DNA from: Lachnospiraceae oral taxon 107 str. F0167
GTDB lineage: Bacteria > Bacillota > Clostridia > Lachnospirales > Lachnospiraceae
Assembly (NCBI GenBank): GCA_000209465.1
Contig: GL890590.1
Coordinates: forward strand, 47,509-111,508
Direction: 5' to 3'
Length of the DNA: 64,000 bases
The stretch's first letter is position 1, and each line of letters begins with the position of its first letter. Of the stretch, positions 37,098 to 46,350 are shown piece after piece. The translations under genes were made by a program, and so were the position numbers. The notes beneath the pieces are model-generated. The model was not told the DNA's origin, ran no database searches, and worked only from the letters and a program-made list of their open reading frames with translations.

Positions 37098-38564
37098 ATG
37101 TATTATATCGGTGTTGATTTGGGAACTTCAGCCCTAAAGCTTGTGATGATGGATAGTAGGGGTGAACTTGTAAAATCCGTATCTAAGGAATATCCGCTAT
37201 ATTTCCCTCATTCAGGCTGGTCGGAGCAAAATCCTACAGACTGGTTTTTGGCGGTAAAGGAAGGTTTAAAGGAACTCGCAGCAGGAGCAGCCGAAAAAAT
37301 AGCGGGTATCAGCTTTGGCGGACAGATGCACGGACTTGTAATTTTAGATAAAGATGACAATGTATTAAGACCTGCAATACTTTGGAATGACGGCAGAAGT
37401 ACTAAGGAAACCGACTATTTAAACAATGTTATCGGCAAGGAAAAGCTTTCAGAGCTTACAGCAAATATTGCATTTGCAGGATTTACCGCTCCTAAGATAC
37501 TTTGGGTGAAAAATAATGAACCGGAAATTTTTGAAAAAATATCTAAAATAATGCTTCCAAAGGATTATATCAGCTATATGCTTAGCGGAAGTTTTTGTAC
37601 AGATTATTCAGATGCTTCCGGCATGCTTCTTTTGGATGTAAAAAATAAAAAATGGTCACAGGAAATGATAAAAATCTGTTCTATCTCCGAGGATATGCTT
37701 CCAAAGCTTTATGAAAGCTATGAGGTTGTAGGAAATATAAAGCCGGAGCTTGCAAAAGAACTTGGGCTTAATGAAGATATAAAAATAATAGCAGGCGCAG
37801 GAGATAATGCCGCGGCGGCTATAGGCACAGCTACAGTGGGAGAAGGTGCCTGTAATATTTCTCTGGGAACTTCGGGAACTATATTTATCTCAAGCAAAAA
37901 CTTCGGAGTGGATAAATATAATGCCCTTCATTCCTTTGACCATGCCGATGGTTATTACCATCTGATGGGATGTATGCTCAGTGCGGCATCATGTAATAAA
38001 TGGTGGATGGAGAATATATTAAAAACGGAGGATTTTGGGGGAGAGCAACAAGATATAGATAATCTTGGAGAAAACAAGGTTTTCTTTTTACCATACCTTA
38101 TGGGAGAGCGCTCACCCCATAATGATCCTTTTGCCAGAGGCAGCTTTATCGGAATGAGCATGGACACAAGAAGAGAGGATATGACACTTGCAATACTTGA
38201 AGGTGTGACCTTTGCTCTTAGAGATTCCTTGGAGGTGGCAAGAAGTCTCGGTATAAAGATAAAGAAAACCATGATATGCGGTGGAGGTGCAAAGAGCCCA
38301 CTTTGGAAAAAACTTGTGGCAAATATCATGAATGTAGAGGTGGAAGTACCTGTAAGCGAAGAAGGTCCGGGATTTGGAGCCGCCATACTTGCGGCAGTAG
38401 GTTGTGGGGAATATGATAATGTTGAAACAGCCACAAAAGCTATAATAAAAATAAAAGAAAAAATAAAGCCCGAAGAAGAGCTTGTATTAAAATACGAGGA
38501 AAGATATCAGAAGTTTAAAAAGATATACCCTGCATTAAAGGGAATATTTAAAGAGATTTTATAA
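37098..38564 (+). CDS. xylB: Xylulokinase
   Basis: A 488-residue FGGY-family sugar kinase. ATG 37098 follows AGGAGGTAAGT; the longer frame from 37011 is not used. The N-terminal phosphate-binding motif is YIGVDLGTSALKLVMMD, followed by SFGGQMHGLVILD and the catalytic-aspartate region LWNDGRST. The C-terminal half has GAGDNAAAAIGTATV and GGGAKSPLWKKLVANI, the ATP-binding part. It phosphorylates D-xylulose to xylulose 5-phosphate for the pentose phosphate pathway. No xylose isomerase is seen in the window, so another pentulose substrate is possible. bcp follows after 12 bases. Confidence 0.88.
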   Translation: MYYIGVDLGTSALKLVMMDSRGELVKSVSKEYPLYFPHSGWSEQNPTDWFLAVKEGLKELAAGAAEKIAGISFGGQMHGLVILDKDDNVLRPAILWNDGRSTKETDYLNNVIGKEKLSELTANIAFAGFTAPKILWVKNNEPEIFEKISKIMLPKDYISYMLSGSFCTDYSDASGMLLLDVKNKKWSQEMIKICSISEDMLPKLYESYEVVGNIKPELAKELGLNEDIKIIAGAGDNAAAAIGTATVGEGACNISLGTSGTIFISSKNFGVDKYNALHSFDHADGYYHLMGCMLSAASCNKWWMENILKTEDFGGEQQDIDNLGENKVFFLPYLMGERSPHNDPFARGSFIGMSMDTRREDMTLAILEGVTFALRDSLEVARSLGIKIKKTMICGGGAKSPLWKKLVANIMNVEVEVPVSEEGPGFGAAILAAVGCGEYDNVETATKAIIKIKEKIKPEEELVLKYEERYQKFKKIYPALKGIFKEIL

Positions 38565-38576
38565 GGATGGAGATTT

Positions 38577-39032
38577 ATGTTACAAATAGGAACAAAAGCA
38601 CCGGAGTTTTCACTTCCGGATGAGAACGGAACAATTAGAAACCTTTCAGACTATGAGGGCAAGAAGCTGATACTGTATTTTTATCCAAAGGATAATACAC
38701 CGGGATGTACAAGTCAGGCATGCGGTTTCGGAGAACTTTACCCGCAGTTTAGTGAAAAGGGAGTAGAGGTAATAGGTGTAAGCAAGGACAGTGTGGCATC
38801 ACATAAGAAGTTTAAAGATAAGTATTCATTGCCGTTTACACTGCTTTCAAATCCCGAGCTTGATGTTATACAGGCTTATGATGTATGGCATGAGAAAAAA
38901 CTTTATGGAAAGACCTCTATGGGAGTGGTGAGAACCACATATCTTATAGATGAAAAAGGGATCATTATAGAGGCGATGGATAAGGTAAAAGCAGCCAAAA
39001 ATCCGGGAGAGATGCTGGAGATAGTGGAATGA
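38577..39032 (+). CDS. bcp: Thiol peroxidase (Bcp/PrxQ-type peroxiredoxin)
   Basis: A 151-residue peroxiredoxin, which reduces hydrogen peroxide and organic peroxides with thioredoxin. The active site NTPGCTSQACGF holds the peroxidatic cysteine (CTS) and a resolving cysteine five residues later, as in the PrxQ form. Other family parts are LILYFYPKD and VIGVSKDSVASHKKF. The stop overlaps the start of yaaA by 4 bases (ATGA), so both peroxide-protection genes are coupled. Confidence 0.93.
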   Translation: MLQIGTKAPEFSLPDENGTIRNLSDYEGKKLILYFYPKDNTPGCTSQACGFGELYPQFSEKGVEVIGVSKDSVASHKKFKDKYSLPFTLLSNPELDVIQAYDVWHEKKLYGKTSMGVVRTTYLIDEKGIIIEAMDKVKAAKNPGEMLEIVE

Positions 39033-39772
39033 AAATAATAGTATCACCTGCCAAGACCATGATAGAAAATACGGACAGCTATATTGGCAGCAGTATACCG
39101 ACATATATTGACTACAGTGAGAATCTTTTAAAGGAAATAAGAAAAAAGACTTATGAGGAATTAAAAGAAATCTGGAAATGCAATGAAAAAATTGCGGATG
39201 AAAATTTTGAAAGATTTAAAGATATGAATTTGCAGGGGAGTCTCACCCCTGCAATATTTTCTTACCAAGGTATACAATATCAATATATGGCTGTGAATGT
39301 AATGGAAGCTTCTGCAATTGAGTATATCAGAGAAAATCTGTATATACTTTCAGGATTCTTTGGGATACTTAGGGCATTTGACGGTGTAAGCCCGTACAGA
39401 CTTGAGATGCAGGCAAAGTTTTTTGTAGGAGAACATAAGAATTTATATGAGTTTTGGGGCGATAAGATATATAAAAAGCTTTTTGAAAAAGATGATGTAG
39501 TTATAAATCTGGCTTCAAAAGAATACTCAAAGACTGTAGAAAGTTATCTCTCAAAAGAAGATAAATTTATCAGCTGTATTTTTGCGGAGAGAAAAGAAGG
39601 AAAAACAGTGCAAAAAGCGACTTTGGCAAAGATGGCAAGGGGAGAGATGGTAAATTTTATCGCATCAAACAATATTCAGGATGAGGAAAAAATAAAAGAG
39701 TTTGACAGACTCGGATTCAAGTTTGATAAAGAGCTGTCAAATAATAAAAAATATGTATTTATATTAGAATAG
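39029..39772 (+). CDS. yaaA: Peroxide-stress protein YaaA
   Basis: A 247-residue protein of the UPF0246/DUF328 family, beginning MKIIVSPAKTMI and containing FFGILRAFDGVSPYRLEMQAK, the typical central motif. In E. coli YaaA limits free iron and protects DNA and proteins during peroxide stress; the biochemical activity is DNA binding through a helix-hairpin-helix-like fold. It starts within the bcp stop, matching a shared oxidative-stress role. Confidence 0.92.
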   Translation: MKIIVSPAKTMIENTDSYIGSSIPTYIDYSENLLKEIRKKTYEELKEIWKCNEKIADENFERFKDMNLQGSLTPAIFSYQGIQYQYMAVNVMEASAIEYIRENLYILSGFFGILRAFDGVSPYRLEMQAKFFVGEHKNLYEFWGDKIYKKLFEKDDVVINLASKEYSKTVESYLSKEDKFISCIFAERKEGKTVQKATLAKMARGEMVNFIASNNIQDEEKIKEFDRLGFKFDKELSNNKKYVFILE

Positions 39773-39793
39773 AACGATATTTGGAAGGTTTTT

Positions 39794-40336
39794 ATGTATA
39801 TTTCAAAACCCTATAAGGGAAGACCTGTCGATATAGAAAAAAGGCAGGATAATGAAAAAAGATGCTATGATTTTTTGGATAGCATAGGAATAGAATATGA
39901 AGTGGTGGATCATGATGAAGCTTCGGATATGGATAAATGCAGGGAGATAGAAGGTGCACTGGGAGTAAAGATTTGTAAGAATATAGTTCTATGTAACAGG
40001 CAGGAAACCAGATTTTTTCTCTTTATGATGCCCGGAGATAAAAAATATGTGACAAAGGATATTTCAAAAAAGCTTGATATGTCGAGACTTTCCTTTGCAA
40101 AGGAAAATTATCTGAAGGAGTTTTTGGATGTGACACCGGGCTCTGTAAGTGTACTGGGGCTTTTAAATGATAAGGATAACAGAGTGGATCTCATAATAGA
40201 CAGCGATGTAATAAAGGCTGATTTTATCAGATGCCATCCATGTAAAAATACATCCACACTGAAAATAAGTACGAAGGACTTTTTAAATAAAATAATACCG
40301 GCTTTGGGGAAAGAAGCAAAAATAATAGATAATTAG
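39794..40336 (+). CDS. Cys/Pro-tRNA editing deacylase (YbaK/ProX-like)
   Basis: A 180-residue protein of the YbaK/INS-type trans-editing family. It has the VVDHDEASDMDKCREIEGALG part and the substrate-pocket lysine in VKICKNIVLCN, followed by DKKYVTKDISKKL and TPGSVSVLGLLNDKDNRVDLIID, which is the family's C-terminal core. It probably hydrolyses mischarged Ala-tRNA(Pro). The length is greater than YbaK itself and fits ProX/PrdX-type stand-alone editing enzymes. The Y-family polymerase ATG comes two bases after the stop. Confidence 0.85.
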   Translation: MYISKPYKGRPVDIEKRQDNEKRCYDFLDSIGIEYEVVDHDEASDMDKCREIEGALGVKICKNIVLCNRQETRFFLFMMPGDKKYVTKDISKKLDMSRLSFAKENYLKEFLDVTPGSVSVLGLLNDKDNRVDLIIDSDVIKADFIRCHPCKNTSTLKISTKDFLNKIIPALGKEAKIIDN

Positions 40337-40337
40337 A

Positions 40338-41804
40338 ATGAAGAGTAAAAAAACATTTGTTGCGATTGACTTAAAATCCTTCTATGCATCCGTGGAATGC
40401 AGGGAAAGAAATCTGGATCCCATGGATGTAAACTTGGTGGTGGCGGATGAGAGCAGAACCTCAAAGACAATCTGTCTGGCGGTGAGTCCGGCATTAAAGA
40501 CATTTGGAATACCGGGTAGAGTAAGACTCTTTGAAGTAATAAAAAGACTTGACGAGGTCAATCTCAGGAGGCAAAAGCTTACCGGAAAATCTGAGGGGAA
40601 ATCATATTTTCTTTCAGAACTTAAAAATAATGCAAGGCTTGAAATGGATGTACTTATAGCCACTCCGAGAATGAAAAAATATGTGGAGTACAGTGCAAAG
40701 ATTCTTAGCGTATATCTGAAATATGTTTCACCGGAGGACATATATGTATATTCTGTGGATGAGGTATTTATAGATATCACAGGCTATATCGAGGACAATG
40801 CGGTAGAGTTTGTTGAAAAGATGGTAAAGGATGTTTTTGATACTACGGGAATAATAGCAAGTGCAGGTATAGGTGAAAATATGTACCTGTCAAAGATAGC
40901 CATGGACATTATGGCAAAGAAAGCAAAGCCGAATGAACATGGTGTCAGGATAGGAGAACTTTCTGTAAAATCATATAGAGAAAAGCTTTGGTCTCATACA
41001 CCGATTACCGATTTTTGGAGAATCGGAAGAGGGTACAGTAAGAGTCTTGCAAAATACGGTATATATACCATGGGGGATATAGCCTTGGAGAGCTTAAAAA
41101 AGAACAGAGTCAATGAGGGAATAGATCTTTTGTATAAGTTGTTTGGTAAAAATGCAAGCTTTTTGATAGAACATGCATGGGGAATTGACAGTACGGATAT
41201 TAAGGATATAAAGTCCTATACACCTGAGAAAAAAAGTATAAGTGAAGGTCAGGTTTTATTAAGAGCTTATAATTATGATGAAGTCAGAACCATTGTTATA
41301 GAAATGGCTGAGAGACTTTCATTTTCACTACTTGAAAAAGAAACTGTTACAAGACAGATTACTTTAAGCCTCGGATATGATGTGGATAGTCTCTTAGATC
41401 CCGAGGTGGCAAAAAAATATACCGGCAATATAAAGGTGGATTTTTATGGAAGAAGTAAGCCTGAAAGTGTACATGGCTCAATAAATCTCTCATCATATAC
41501 GAACTCAACCTTGGAAATCTGTAATAAAAGTGAGGAGCTTTTTGAAAGATTGGCAAATCCTATACTACTGTTTAGGAGGCTTGTAATAGTAGCAAGTGAT
41601 ATAAGCAGAAATGACAAGGTAAATTATACGGGAAATCTTTTGGAAAGCGAGTTAAAATCGGAAGACAAAGAAAATAAAAGAATGAAAGCCGTATTGAAGT
41701 TAAAAAGAAAGTTCGGAAAAAATGCAATATTTAAGGGGCTGAATCTTAAAAAAGAGGGCACTGCACTTGATAGAAACAGGCAGATAGGCGGACATAAAGA
41801 ATAG
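40338..41804 (+). CDS. Y-family translesion DNA polymerase (UmuC/YqjW-like)
   Basis: A 488-residue polymerase that copies past damaged DNA. The palm has the first metal-binding aspartate in FVAIDLKSFYASVECRER and the second acidic motif YSVDEVFIDI near residue 140. The fingers/HhH part (ITDFWRIGRGYSKSLAKYGI) and the little-finger domain follow. The Gly/Lys-rich tail is longer than DinB and resembles YqjW/UvrX-type enzymes of Firmicutes. No LexA box was found directly upstream, as the gene abuts the tRNA deacylase gene, and translation may be coupled because no good ribosome site is visible. Confidence 0.9.
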   Translation: MKSKKTFVAIDLKSFYASVECRERNLDPMDVNLVVADESRTSKTICLAVSPALKTFGIPGRVRLFEVIKRLDEVNLRRQKLTGKSEGKSYFLSELKNNARLEMDVLIATPRMKKYVEYSAKILSVYLKYVSPEDIYVYSVDEVFIDITGYIEDNAVEFVEKMVKDVFDTTGIIASAGIGENMYLSKIAMDIMAKKAKPNEHGVRIGELSVKSYREKLWSHTPITDFWRIGRGYSKSLAKYGIYTMGDIALESLKKNRVNEGIDLLYKLFGKNASFLIEHAWGIDSTDIKDIKSYTPEKKSISEGQVLLRAYNYDEVRTIVIEMAERLSFSLLEKETVTRQITLSLGYDVDSLLDPEVAKKYTGNIKVDFYGRSKPESVHGSINLSSYTNSTLEICNKSEELFERLANPILLFRRLVIVASDISRNDKVNYTGNLLESELKSEDKENKRMKAVLKLKRKFGKNAIFKGLNLKKEGTALDRNRQIGGHKE

Positions 41805-41886
41805 ACTTTAATAAATTTACATAATAATATATAATAAAAGCAGATATTATCGTGTTATTTGAAAATTTTATAAAAGGAGTTACTTT

Positions 41887-42417
41887 ATGAAAAAATTAAA
41901 GATTGTTTTGACGATTGTTATATGTATGTTATTGTTCCTAAGCGGCTGTGCGGGAGCAAAGGCTTCAAAAGAGAGCAATCAGGATAAAAAGCAGGAAAAG
42001 GATGCTTTGACGGGAACTGCATGGACTTCAGTTGATGACGATTCATATTGGATTTTTAATGAAGATCACAGTTTTTTCTGGTATCAGGACAGGGATGAAA
42101 AAGATGACAATTACTATGGCGGAGTATATAAATTATACAGAGGCGAAGCTGCTATGGATTTTATAGAAAAGGAACTCTCTTCGTATAATGTTACCAAAAG
42201 TGGATTGATGGAAGTTATAAACAAAACAGACAGGTATATGGTGGAGGATTTTATATGTATCTACACCAAGAATACTACCTTTATGCTTGAAGGTAAGGAG
42301 CAGGTATCAAAGCCTAATATGATACCCTATATGGGATTCATGTTGAATGACGAAACAGTGCTAGATATTGCAAATATGAAAACCGGCTCTTACTACGGTT
42401 TTACTAAGGAAGAATAG
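41887..42417 (+). CDS. Lipoprotein of unknown function (176 aa)
   Basis: The N-terminus is a lipoprotein signal with lipobox FLSGC near residue 20, followed by a Lys/Gln/Glu-rich linker. The mature part begins DALTGTAWTSVDDDSYWIFNED, reminiscent of small lipocalin-like or DUF-type beta-rich extracytoplasmic proteins, with many tyrosines and acidic residues. I do not recognise the family. ATG follows AAAGGAGTTACTTT. It lies between the DNA-repair gene and the start of the toxin array, and is not a member of the repeated families. Confidence 0.75.
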   Translation: MKKLKIVLTIVICMLLFLSGCAGAKASKESNQDKKQEKDALTGTAWTSVDDDSYWIFNEDHSFFWYQDRDEKDDNYYGGVYKLYRGEAAMDFIEKELSSYNVTKSGLMEVINKTDRYMVEDFICIYTKNTTFMLEGKEQVSKPNMIPYMGFMLNDETVLDIANMKTGSYYGFTKEE

Positions 42418-42515
42418 GGAAAAGAACAGCCCATGTATTTATGTTATCGATAAGTTATTATTTAGTTTATTAAGATATATGAATGCATGGGTATTTTTAA
42501 ATTTAAAGGTATAGA

Positions 42516-43262
42516 ATGAAAAAAAGAAGACTAAGTCAGAATGAAGAAGCAATAAGAGGTATTCTTTTAATAGTAGTTTTTATAGTGGCATTGGTATTTC
42601 TTAGAGATATACTGGTAAAAAGGGGAGTAAGGATTTTGATGCTGACAAGAGAAGATTACATGAATGCAGTAGAATATTATATGCAGAAAAAATATGGAGA
42701 GAAGTTTGAAGGGGAGTATATAGTTGATAATAGTATATATGTACATCCAAAGGCAAAACCTGAGTGGCACGCGGTTGTAGAAGCTTATAGTAAAAATGGA
42801 TTAACTTATTTTAGTGATAATTATGTTGGATACCTAAAGAAAGCGGAACTTGAGAAGTATATATATGAGCTGGTAAAGCCGATATATGGGGATTGTAAGG
42901 TGTATACACAGCCATATGGTTTTTCACTTGATGATAGCTTTAATAAAGATACAGATATGATGACATATGTAAGTAATAGCGACTACACTACTTGTATATT
43001 CACAGATAAAAATGCTGAAAATAGAGAAGAAGATTTTAGAAAGGTGTGTGAGATATTTGTAGATAAAAATTTGCAGACTAATAGTTTAATGGTAACATAT
43101 ATTACAAAAGAAGACTTGGATAATTTTGAAGAAAAATTGATAGACCATACATTTAATAGGTTAAAGCTTTACTATAGAATTTTAGGCATTTATGATAATG
43201 TAGATAAAACATGGCTGGAAGATATAGATATATTGGAAGGAGACAAGAATTATGGCAAGTGA
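42516..43262 (+). CDS. Family A membrane-anchored protein, copy 1
   Basis: A 248-residue protein with a basic N-terminus (KKRRLSQNEEAIRG), one strong hydrophobic segment at about residues 16-33, then an extracytoplasmic region with LTREDYMNAVEYYMQKKYGEKFEGEY and NYVGYLKKAELEKYIYELVKPIYG. I do not recognise the family. Every copy ends in NYGK and its last codons overlap the start of a short MASxRPTD frame that appears to be the 5' end of a lost toxin gene. Being upstream of toxins, it may help toxin export or bind it; an immunity role is also possible. The gene overlaps the next frame by 11 bases. Confidence 0.7.
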   Translation: MKKRRLSQNEEAIRGILLIVVFIVALVFLRDILVKRGVRILMLTREDYMNAVEYYMQKKYGEKFEGEYIVDNSIYVHPKAKPEWHAVVEAYSKNGLTYFSDNYVGYLKKAELEKYIYELVKPIYGDCKVYTQPYGFSLDDSFNKDTDMMTYVSNSDYTTCIFTDKNAENREEDFRKVCEIFVDKNLQTNSLMVTYITKEDLDNFEEKLIDHTFNRLKLYYRILGIYDNVDKTWLEDIDILEGDKNYGK

Positions 43263-43343
43263 AAGACCTACGGATAAGACTTACAGGAAAAGGCATTATA
43301 TGCTAACACCGGCACTATGTTGCAGAAAAAAGGTAAAGACTAA
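43252..43343 (+). pseudogene. Frameshifted relic of a toxin N-terminus, copy 1
   Basis: The ATG lies inside the end of family A copy 1. The frame reads MASERPTDK, and after one base change (frameshift) continues as DLQEKALYANTGTMLQKKGKD followed by TAA at 43341. The start closely matches MASNRPTDDELQEKALY of the lipase-like gene at 45792. Only the N-terminal and perhaps the last few codons of the toxin remain, about 30 codons in all. Confidence 0.65.
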
Positions 43344-43366
43344 TGATTCTATAAGCAGTTTGGGAT

Positions 43367-43831
43367 ATGCTAAAAAAGCGAAGAATACAAATTGCTGCAA
43401 TTGTATTTGTAGTGATTTGCATATATGTTCTGAATCAGATAGCTTTTTTTCATGATAAGGAATTTGAAAGAGCAGTTAGGGATACCCTTGAGTCACCATA
43501 TATGTCATTTACATCAAAAAGAAACAAGCCGATATTAGGGATTATCTGGAAGAAAGACTTAGAAAACATAATAATGGTGTCATTAGATCTTAGAGAATAT
43601 CATGTTAAAAATATAAGTGATATAAGATATTTCAAAGATGTAGATTCAATTTGGCTTATTTATAGAAGTGCATATGAGGGTGACAAAAGTATATATGAAG
43701 AGGATAATTTACTTAATAACATACATATTGCTAAAAACTTTAAGAATTTAAAAATGATATTATTATATCATGTAAAAGTAAATAAAGATATTGAGGTAAT
43801 GTTTCCTAATGTAGATGTATTTATCGAGTAA
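43367..43831 (+). CDS. Family B membrane-anchored LRR-like protein, copy 1
   Basis: A 154-residue protein with a basic N-terminus, a hydrophobic anchor (IQIAAIVFVVICIYVLNQIAFF), then a soluble part opening FERAVRDTLESPYMSF. Features shared with the other copies are the ILGIIWKKDLE motif, YHVKNISDIRYFKDVDSI, and the ending LYHVKVNKDIEVMFPNVDVFIE (quoted in parts). The leucine spacing looks like a few leucine-rich repeats. It sits right after a toxin relic, as immunity genes do. Role in immunity is inferred, not shown. More divergent from copies 2 and 3 than those are from each other. Confidence 0.65.
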   Translation: MLKKRRIQIAAIVFVVICIYVLNQIAFFHDKEFERAVRDTLESPYMSFTSKRNKPILGIIWKKDLENIIMVSLDLREYHVKNISDIRYFKDVDSIWLIYRSAYEGDKSIYEEDNLLNNIHIAKNFKNLKMILLYHVKVNKDIEVMFPNVDVFIE

Positions 43832-44110
43832 ATGGCTTATGGATTTGCTATCACCTGCATTTCTTGAGATGCAGATGATGGTGCCGGTCTTATCGAATGA
43901 ATTGAGTTTGGAAGCTATCAGTGTCATTTGTGAATTTAAACGACTTGATGAGTATTTGCATATTCCAAAGAAACGGAAGAGGCAAAATTGTTAAGATTGA
44001 CAATATCAATGTCTATGTAAATCATGAGTTAATCATTCCTTTCATAAGATTTGATACAGTGGTTTATTACAATATATTAACACAGAGGCATTTTTATTTA
44101 AAGGAATAGG
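43832..44110 (+). other. Stretch with a 51-codon open frame, no recognised gene
   Basis: ATG 43839 opens a frame to 43994 (MDLLSPAFLEMQMMVPVLSN at its start, with FKRLDEYLHIPKKRKR later). A second frame 43921-44109 reads VKIDNINVYVNHELIIPFI. The two might be one frameshifted gene remnant. I know no matching family. The final part (from about 44063) is the leader repeated before family A copies 2 and 3. Confidence 0.35.
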
Positions 44111-44857
44111 ATGAAAAAGAGAAGATTAAGTCAGAATGAAGAAGCAATAAAAGGCATTCTTTTAATAATAGTTTTTATATTGGGATTGGTATTTCTTAGA
44201 GATATACTGGTAAAAAGAGGGGTGAATATTTTGATGCTGACAAGAGAAGATTATATGAATACGGCAGAGTATTATATGCAAAAAAAATATGGGGAGAAGT
44301 TTGAAGGGGAATACATATATGGAGGTAGTGTGTATATGCATCCAAAGTCAAAACCTGATTGGCATGTGGTAGTGGACTTCGAGAGTGAAGGTGTTATGAC
44401 ATATTTTCATGATAATTATGTGGGCTACCTAAAGAAGGAAGAACTTGAGAAATATATATATGAGCTTGTAAAACCTATATATGGGGAGTGTAAGGTGTAT
44501 ACACAGCCATATGATTTTTCCCTTGATGATAGCTTCAATATAGATACAGATATAATGACATATGTAAATAGAGGAAACTATATTACATGTATATTTACAT
44601 ATAAGAAGGCTGAAAATATAGAAAAAGACTTTAGAAAAGTATGTGATATTTTTTTAGATAAAAATTTACAAACAAATAGATTACTGGTTACATATTTTAC
44701 AAAGGAAGACTTTGATAAATTTGAAGAATATAGAATGGATTACATATTTAACCAACAAAAATATTATTATAGAATTTCAAGTTTTTATAGTAAAGTAGAC
44801 AAAGTGGGATTTGATGAAATAAAGATATTAGAGGGGGATGAAAATTATGGCAAATAA
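44111..44857 (+). CDS. Family A membrane-anchored protein, copy 2
   Basis: A 248-residue copy, very similar to copy 1 throughout, including the N-terminal anchor, QKKYGEKFEGEY and VYTQPYDFSLDDSF. It is preceded by a leader (44063-44110) that recurs almost unchanged before copy 3 (around 45005-45055), with GGTTTATTACAATATAT and TATTTAAAGGAATAGG. The end overlaps another toxin relic (44846). Function unknown; see copy 1. Confidence 0.7.
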   Translation: MKKRRLSQNEEAIKGILLIIVFILGLVFLRDILVKRGVNILMLTREDYMNTAEYYMQKKYGEKFEGEYIYGGSVYMHPKSKPDWHVVVDFESEGVMTYFHDNYVGYLKKEELEKYIYELVKPIYGECKVYTQPYDFSLDDSFNIDTDIMTYVNRGNYITCIFTYKKAENIEKDFRKVCDIFLDKNLQTNRLLVTYFTKEDFDKFEEYRMDYIFNQQKYYYRISSFYSKVDKVGFDEIKILEGDENYGK

Positions 44858-44978
44858 TATACCAACTGATAAAGAACTGCAGGAAAAAGCATTGTAATTA
44901 TATCACTTAAAGTTATGCAATGAAGATGTAGAAAATATAAAGAAAATGTTTCCAAAGGCAAGGATAGTTATAGAGTAA
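44846..44978 (+). pseudogene. Toxin N-terminus relic fused to a family B 3' end
   Basis: ATG 44846 opens 16 codons (MANNIPTDKELQEKAL) and TAA. The same frame then continues as LYHLKLCNEDVENIKKMFP and ARIVIE to TAA at 44976, which is the C-terminal end of family B (compare LYHLNADKSVKNECPRAIVF). A deletion has therefore joined the first codons of a toxin gene to the last codons of the putative immunity gene, removing everything in between. Confidence 0.75.
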
Positions 44979-45055
44979 ATATATACAGATTTTTTTGACT
45001 CTATGGTTTATTACAATATATGAACACAGAGGCATTTTTTATTTAAAGGAATAGG

Positions 45056-45805
45056 ATGAAAAAGAGAAGATTAAGTCAGAATGAAGAAGCAATAAGGGGT
45101 ATTCTTTTAATAGTAGTTTTTATAATAGGTTTGATATTTCTTAGAGATATGCTGGTAAAAAGAGGCGTAAATATTTTGATGCTGACAAGGCAAGACTATA
45201 TGAATGCAGTAGAATATTATATGCAGAAAAAATATGGATAGAAGTTTGAAGGGGAGTATATAGTTGATAATAGTATATATGTACATCCAAAGGCGAATCC
45301 TTATTGGCATGCAGTTGTAGAGATTGAAAATGATGGAATGATGACTTATTTCCAGGATAATTATGTAGGATATCTTAAGAAAGCGGAACTTGAGAAGTAT
45401 ATATATGAGCTGGTAAAGCCAATATACGGAGCGTGTAAAGTATATATACATCCATATGGTTTTGCACTGGAGGATAGTTGGAATAAAGGTATAGACATGA
45501 GAACATATGAAAGTGTTGGAATGTATAATGCATACATATTCACATCTAAACAAGCAGAAAGTATAGAGGAGGACTTTAAAAGAACATGTGAAAACTTTAT
45601 AAACAAAGATTTACATGTAGGTGATCTATCAGTTACATATATAAAAAAAGAAGAGTTTGATAAATTTGAAGAAAGATTGATAGACTACACATTTAATAGA
45701 CTTAAGTTTTACTATAGAATCTCAAGTGTATACAGTAAGGTGGATAAGATAGGATTTGGTGATGTAGATATTTTAGAAGGAGATAAGAATTATGGCAAGC
45801 AATAG
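45056..45805 (+). pseudogene. Family A copy 3, interrupted by a TAG
   Basis: The frame reads like copies 1 and 2 up to KKYG, where TAG (45239-45241) replaces the GAG (Glu) codon present in both others, then continues in frame (KFEGEYIVDNSIYVHPKA) to the normal end at 45805. A G-to-T change explains it. The C-terminal two-thirds could be translated from the ATG at 45338, but would lack the membrane anchor. Its last codons overlap the start of the lipase-like gene at 45792, as in the other A copies. Confidence 0.8.
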
Positions 45806-46262
45806 GCCTACAGATGATGAGCTACAAGAGAAGGCACTGTATGATATTATTCAATATCTGCCATTGGATAAATTAGATATAAGTGAGTTCAAAAATATAA
45901 ATGATATAGTTACATTGGCTCAAAACAAAGAAAGGGAACTAGGTGAAATTGAAGGTAAGCTAGATAAAGAAAGTAAGTCAGCTCAAAAAGCTATATCCGA
46001 CAATCTCCCGGCAATAGAGGCAATCCTAAAATACAGACCTGAACTAGGTGAAGCGAGAATTTTAAATATGAGTTGGAAGGACAATGATGGTGATGGTAAT
46101 CAGGACCATAATCCTGAAGGAATGCAAGCTTGTACATTTGAAAGAAATGATCAGGTATATATATCTTTTAGAGGAACGCCGGCTAGATCTTGGATTGATA
46201 ATGCAAAAGCATTTGTAAAAGATATGAAAAAAATGAAGTTATCTTTAATGTGTATAAAATAA
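45792..46262 (+). CDS. Lipase-like toxin N-terminal fragment (156 aa)
   Basis: The first 70 residues (MASNRPTDDELQEKALY..., a Glu/Lys-rich helical start) match the relics at 43252 and 44846. The following NPEGMQACTFERNDQVYISFRGTPARSWIDNAKAFV (quoted as a region at residues about 110-147) resembles lipase-like DUF2974-type domains, in which a V-x-F-R-G-T strand precedes the active site; the GxSxG motif itself is missing. The frame ends early: adding one T near 46223 (giving DYEKNEVIFNVYKIMMKAID) would extend it to a TGA near 46370. It therefore looks like a truncated and frameshifted toxin start, cut off from the Rhs gene that follows. Confidence 0.55.
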   Translation: MASNRPTDDELQEKALYDIIQYLPLDKLDISEFKNINDIVTLAQNKERELGEIEGKLDKESKSAQKAISDNLPAIEAILKYRPELGEARILNMSWKDNDGDGNQDHNPEGMQACTFERNDQVYISFRGTPARSWIDNAKAFVKDMKKMKLSLMCIK

Positions 46263-46350
46263 TGATGAAAGCTATAGATCCTACACAACAAATAGCAGAG
46301 AATACAAGGAATATTATAAGAGGACACATCGGAATGGACTACGTTTTTCC

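Noticed and set aside
43252..43455. 67-codon plus-strand frame after family A copy 1
   Set aside because: Only the first nine codons match a known start; the rest is the shifted reading of a relic and runs into family B copy 1 in another phase.
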